The notes under the pieces were generated by a model. The model ran no database searches, had not been told where the DNA came from, and saw nothing but the letters and a program-made list of their open reading frames with translations. From the NCBI GenBank assembly GCA_002343505.1, contig DDQZ01000049.1, positions 401 to 26,426 of the forward strand: a stretch of 26,026 nt of DNA, written 5' to 3'. Origin of the DNA: Verrucomicrobiaceae bacterium UBA2429. Its GTDB lineage: Bacteria > Verrucomicrobiota > Verrucomicrobiia > Verrucomicrobiales > Verrucomicrobiaceae. Of this stretch, positions 23,799 through 26,026 are shown piece by piece; position 1 is the first letter of the stretch, and the number at the start of each line of letters is the position of its first letter. The translations under genes were made by a program, and so were the position numbers.

Positions 23799-25021
23799 AG
23801 CATGTCCGTCAATTGCCCCGTCACCGCGGCGGTGATCAGGGCGCGGCGGCGTTCCTGGAGGAGCTGGATGGAGTCCCGCAGCGCGGCTTCCAGTCCGGCG
23901 GTGCGTTCCCGCTCGGCACTCAGGTGGGCGACGATGGCGCGTTGTTCTTCGAGCGGGGGGACGGGGAGCCAGACTTCGTGAAGGCCCTCGGGGTAAAGGC
24001 GGAGGCGGGATGACCACACGCCTTTGGAGAAGCGGATGACCTCGGCTTTGAATGCCTCGGTGCGGACGAGGTAGTCCACGTATTCTGGCAACAGTTCCGG
24101 CATGATCCGGTAAACGTGGTAGGCCGGGCTGACGATGCCTTCATGCTGTGCGACTCCCATCGCTCCCATCCACGCCCAGAGAGTGTTGATCACGAGCTGA
24201 TCAGGCGAGACGAGTTTGTAGCCTTCATTGGTTTCCGCCTCGAACATGTTCACGTCCTTCTCGGAGCGCGGGGTGACTCCCGTGAGATGGGAAACGGTGA
24301 GCATCTCCTCCTCGCCGGTCTCGGAGCGTTCATCGCGTTCTTTGAGTAGCCACTTGGAACGCTGAAGGTCCCAATGCTTCGGGATGTCGCCGAGCCAGGG
24401 GAGGGCGGAGGGTTTCAGGGGGGCGCGGGGGTTCAGGCCGCGGGTGACGGCGTGGCTGATCTGCGCGGCCCGCTTCTCCTCCAGCAGCTTCAGCATCTGC
24501 TCCTTCTCCGCCACCAGCGCGTCCATCTGCGCCGTCTCCGCGTCCAGATAGGCGGCGATGCGGCGCTGAGTCTCTGGCGCGAAAACAGGGATATGATGAG
24601 TCCGCAAAACTTCGGGGGCCACGCGTTTCAGCCCTCCAGCTCCCGTCATGGAAGCCATTCCCTCCTGTTTGAAATGCGACGACTGGAGGTAATAGAACAG
24701 GAACCTCGGCAGAATGGTCTGCGCACGAATCACGAAAAGCTCGGAGCTTCCAAAGCCTTTTCCCCCGACGAGGTTCTCAGCCACGGCGATGTTCCCATTC
24801 TCAAAACATGGCGTCACCTTCGCCATGATGATGTCTCCATCGGCGAAAGCCGTATAGGAAGCTGCGCACTTGGAGAACTTGTCAGCGTTGGGGATGAAGT
24901 AGCCGTTCTTGACTCGATCCATCGGCAAGAACGTGAGTTCAGATTCTTCCTCGAACTCATCAAAACGGACGGGCGGATTCAGCTCGCTTACATAGCGAAG
25001 CGGGATGGTGCTCAGCTTCAC
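23795..25021 (-). CDS. hsdS: Type I restriction-modification specificity subunit
   Basis: The protein has 408 residues from a GTG at 25021 that overlaps the TGA of the preceding frame (GTGA). It has two target-recognition domains, each followed by a long conserved helix. The first domain covers about 1-165 and its helix carries ETQRRIAAYLDAETAQMDALV and KLLEEKRAAQISHAV. The second begins at WLGDIPKHWDLQRSKWLL and ends with LEEQRAIVAHLSAER and LLQERRRALITAAVTGQL. The paired helices set the spacing of the split recognition site; the site itself cannot be predicted by eye. An open frame continues upstream to 25225 but would translate hairpin repeats and out-of-frame hsdM sequence, so the GTG is chosen. 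Domain order is complete and no damage is visible. Confidence 0.93.
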   Translation of the reverse strand: MKLSTIPLRYVSELNPPVRFDEFEEESELTFLPMDRVKNGYFIPNADKFSKCAASYTAFADGDIIMAKVTPCFENGNIAVAENLVGGKGFGSSELFVIRAQTILPRFLFYYLQSSHFKQEGMASMTGAGGLKRVAPEVLRTHHIPVFAPETQRRIAAYLDAETAQMDALVAEKEQMLKLLEEKRAAQISHAVTRGLNPRAPLKPSALPWLGDIPKHWDLQRSKWLLKERDERSETGEEEMLTVSHLTGVTPRSEKDVNMFEAETNEGYKLVSPDQLVINTLWAWMGAMGVAQHEGIVSPAYHVYRIMPELLPEYVDYLVRTEAFKAEVIRFSKGVWSSRLRLYPEGLHEVWLPVPPLEEQRAIVAHLSAERERTAGLEAALRDSIQLLQERRRALITAAVTGQLTDML

Positions 25022-25103
25022 TCCACCACCTCCTTCAGCAGCTTGAGGATGCGCCTCTCCACGGCGTCCAGCTTCTTGTCGATCTCCTTGAGTGGGCGCG
25101 GGG
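25018..25103 (-). repeat. Duplicated hsdM 3' end, hsdS-proximal copy
   Basis: These 86 bp match 25900-25985 at 75 positions (87%), counted by eye. Similarity begins exactly at the TGA stop codon and extends back through 28 codons of HsdM; upstream of that the sequence changes abruptly into the left hairpin cluster. Most differences are concentrated in one patch (KK against AE in the protein). Confidence 0.85.
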
Positions 25104-25105
25104 AT

Positions 25106-25241
25106 TTGGAGTGCGAGGACATGTCCTCGCTTTTCATCGGGGCGACATGTCGCCCAGAAACAAAGCGGGGACATGTCCCCGCACTCCATGGGGCGACATG
25201 TCGCCCCGAAACAAAGCGGAGACATGTCTCCGCACTCCCAA
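25106..25241 (-). repeat. REP-like hairpin cluster 3' of the RAYT gene
   Basis: Five perfect palindromes centred on GACATGTC or ACATGT lie in 136 bp: GCGAGGACATGTCCTCGC (25113), GGGCGACATGTCGCCC (25140), GCGGGGACATGTCCCCGC (25165), GGGGCGACATGTCGCCCC (25190) and GCGGAGACATGTCTCCGC (25216). Stem positions vary in matched pairs. The cluster starts with TTGGAGTGCG and ends with CGCACTCCCAAAT, the same inverted borders as the cluster on the other side of the RAYT gene, so each cluster is a BIME-like unit of REP sequences. Confidence 0.88.
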
Positions 25242-25246
25242 ATTTT

Positions 25247-25903
25247 TCAGAAATCATCATAGACCTCCAGTTGGTCGAATTTGTAGCTCTCCATCTTGCG
25301 CCTCACGGATGACTCGGCGGTTCGCTCAAACCACCTTGCCGAACACCATGCGTATTCGGTGGCAACTTTGACCAAACCGTGTCTCACCGGGTTCTCCTGC
25401 ACATACCTCAGGCGCGGCCAATACGAGTTCTCAAAGGTGATGTGGCTGTCCCAGAACTGATGCCACACCTTCCGCCCGCCGACGCCATCCAGTCCGTTCA
25501 CGGCCTGAGCCGTCTTCATGTGCAGCTTGCCCAGGAACTTGGACAAGTTTTTCGGATCAGCCGGTGACTGTGCGACAAAGTGGTAGTGGTTCGAGAACAC
25601 CGCCCACACCTGCAATCCCCAGCCAAAATCCGCCGCGTAATCAAGCAAATGCCGCTGGAGCAGCTCCAGCCGCGCGGGATCACGAAAGAAGTGCGTCTTT
25701 TGATAAGTGCCCGCCGTGACCATGTAAATGCCCTGTTCCGCCAGCCGGTGCAGCGGCGCATGATGCCACGCGGTGGACAACTTGGAGTGCGCAGACATGT
25801 CTGCGCTTTCCGTCTGGGCGACATGTCGCCCAGACATACGGGGTGACATGTCACCCCGATCCAAAGCGGGGACATGTCCCCGCACTCCCAAATCTTCACT
25901 CAT
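25247..25903 (-). CDS. REP-associated tyrosine transposase (RAYT, TnpA-REP family)
   Basis: The frame has 218 residues. The Y1 HUH nuclease core is clear: [22 protein letters not shown] near 52-73, the metal-binding HUH variant NHYHFV at 105-110 (H106, H108), and the catalytic Tyr Y167 in [13 protein letters not shown]. RAYTs cut and join single-stranded REP hairpins. Here the partner repeats lie directly on both sides of the gene. The ATG at 25903 overlaps the hsdM stop (ATGA). The first about 40 residues are read through the right hairpin cluster, and conserved RAYT sequence starts only near residue 46, so initiation at an internal Met (for example residue 36) is possible. The gene interrupts the type I restriction operon between hsdM and hsdS. 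All catalytic residues are intact. Confidence 0.93.
   Translation of the reverse strand: MSEDLGVRGHVPALDRGDMSPRMSGRHVAQTESADMSAHSKLSTAWHHAPLHRLAEQGIYMVTAGTYQKTHFFRDPARLELLQRHLLDYAADFGWGLQVWAVFSNHYHFVAQSPADPKNLSKFLGKLHMKTAQAVNGLDGVGGRKVWHQFWDSHITFENSYWPRLRYVQENPVRHGLVKVATEYAWCSARWFERTAESSVRRKMESYKFDQLEVYDDF
25782..25893 (-). repeat. REP-like hairpin cluster 5' of the RAYT gene
   Basis: Four perfect palindromes: GCGCAGACATGTCTGCGC (25789), CTGGGCGACATGTCGCCCAG (25814), CGGGGTGACATGTCACCCCG (25839) and GCGGGGACATGTCCCCGC (25866). The borders TTGGAGTGCG and CGCACTCCCAAAT repeat those of the cluster at 25106-25241. The cluster lies inside the 5' part of the RAYT reading frame, just after the hsdM stop codon. 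Confidence 0.88.
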
Positions 25904-25985
25904 TCCACCACCTCCTTCAGCAGCCTGAGGATGCGCTTCTCCACGGCGTCCAGTTCGGCATCAATCTCCTTGAGCGGGCGCGGGG
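25900..25985 (-). repeat. Duplicated hsdM 3' end, original position
   Basis: This is the end of the hsdM gene proper, continuous with its upstream coding sequence to the right. It is the partner of the copy at 25018-25103 (75/86 identical). The two copies flank the RAYT element as direct repeats 882 bp apart. Confidence 0.85.
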
Positions 25986-26026
25986 GCTGATACTTGAAGA
26001 AGACGCGGTTGAAGTTGATCTCGTAG
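25900..26026 (-). CDS. hsdM: Type I restriction-modification methyltransferase subunit, C-terminal fragment
   Basis: Only the last 41 codons are inside the window; the rest lies beyond the right edge. They read [20 protein letters not shown] followed by [21 protein letters not shown] and a TGA at 25902-25900. The NFNR-hydrophobic-aromatic segment and the closing acidic/basic helix are typical of the HsdM C-terminus, which contacts HsdS. HsdM methylates adenine within the site chosen by HsdS. The gene is in frame and undamaged at this end, and its stop overlaps the first ATG of the RAYT frame. Identification rests on this short tail and on the following hsdS and hsdR. Confidence 0.85.
   Translation of the reverse strand, partial: YEINFNRVFFKYQPPRPLKEIDAELDAVEKRILRLLKEVVE

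Larger units (their letters stand above)
25018..25260 (-). pseudogene. Chimeric short frame: hairpin repeats plus duplicated HsdM C-terminal tail
   Basis: The 80-residue frame starts at ATG 25260, overlapping the end of the RAYT gene by 14 bases. Its first half (with repeated RHVAP units) is translation of the GACATGTC hairpins. Its second half, [19 protein letters not shown] then KLLKEVVE, is a second copy of the HsdM C-terminus. It ends in a TGA that overlaps the GTG of hsdS. It is not an independent gene in any known family. Its likely value is that ribosomes passing through it keep hsdS translationally coupled, as the original hsdM-hsdS junction would have done. Whether a stable peptide results is unknown. 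Confidence 0.6.

Noticed and set aside
23799..24017. N-terminal extension of the 129-aa protein to 24017
   Set aside because: It would overlap hsdS by more than 200 bp with Pro/Arg-rich sequence. The ATGA junction at 23798 gives a precise coupled start.
25018..25893. Possible CRISPR array, because short similar repeats recur
   Set aside because: Units are palindromic with variable stems, spacing is irregular and short, the spacers are not unique 30-40 bp sequences, and no cas gene is present. A REP/RAYT arrangement explains them fully.

Overview
The window is GC-rich, densely coded bacterial chromosome, most probably from the Verrucomicrobiota (Prosthecobacter/Verrucomicrobium-like). The lineage is inferred from the gene mix: several FAD_oxidored-family enzymes, a DUF1080 hydrolase, an exported ADP-ribosylglycohydrolase, a PAS-AraC regulator, a stand-alone SET protein and a RAYT/REP element. 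No rRNA or marker gene is present to prove it. No tRNA, rRNA or CRISPR array was seen.

Layout. (1) 1-6.3 kb: a two-gene minus-strand unit of exported proteins of unknown function (one running off the left edge), an exported protein with an NlpC/P60-like C-terminus, a plus-strand SET-domain lysine methyltransferase homologue followed by an FHA-class III nucleotide cyclase, and a DUF2490-like exported protein. (2) 6.4-19.2 kb: a carbohydrate-metabolism-like region. It holds a hexulose-phosphate synthase/ketogulonate-phosphate decarboxylase homologue, a PAS-AraC regulator, a CBM9-like protein, three FAD-dependent oxidoreductases (one broken by a frameshift and a stop), a tiny Tat-signal protein, an exported ADP-ribosylglycohydrolase, an esterase-DUF1080 fusion, a secretin-like membrane protein and an SDR dehydrogenase. 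(3) 19.2 kb to the right edge: a minus-strand type I restriction-modification operon, in transcription order hsdM (only its end is in the window), a RAYT transposase-like gene, a short open frame carrying a second copy of the hsdM 3' end, hsdS, a 129-codon unknown, a DUF6575-like gene and hsdR.

Main observations. A 25-bp sequence, 22-23/25 identical to a reference copy, lies upstream of three separately transcribed genes of region 2 (decarboxylase, broken oxidoreductase, SDR), and so looks like an operator or activator site of a local regulon. The adjacent AraC protein is a candidate reader. In region 3 a RAYT gene flanked by two clusters of GACATGTC-centred hairpins sits exactly between hsdM and hsdS. 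The last 86 bp of hsdM are present on both sides (75/86 identical), and start/stop overlaps (ATGA, 14 nt, GTGA, ATGA, ATGA) run unbroken from hsdM to the DUF6575-like gene, so the insertion appears to have kept the operon translationally coupled. A second repeat family, 60-65 bp double hairpins, marks three consecutive gene boundaries at 16.1, 17.6 and 18.3 kb.

Many long open frames opposite these genes are GC-rich shadows and were left out. All family names rest on motif recognition by eye, without database searches.
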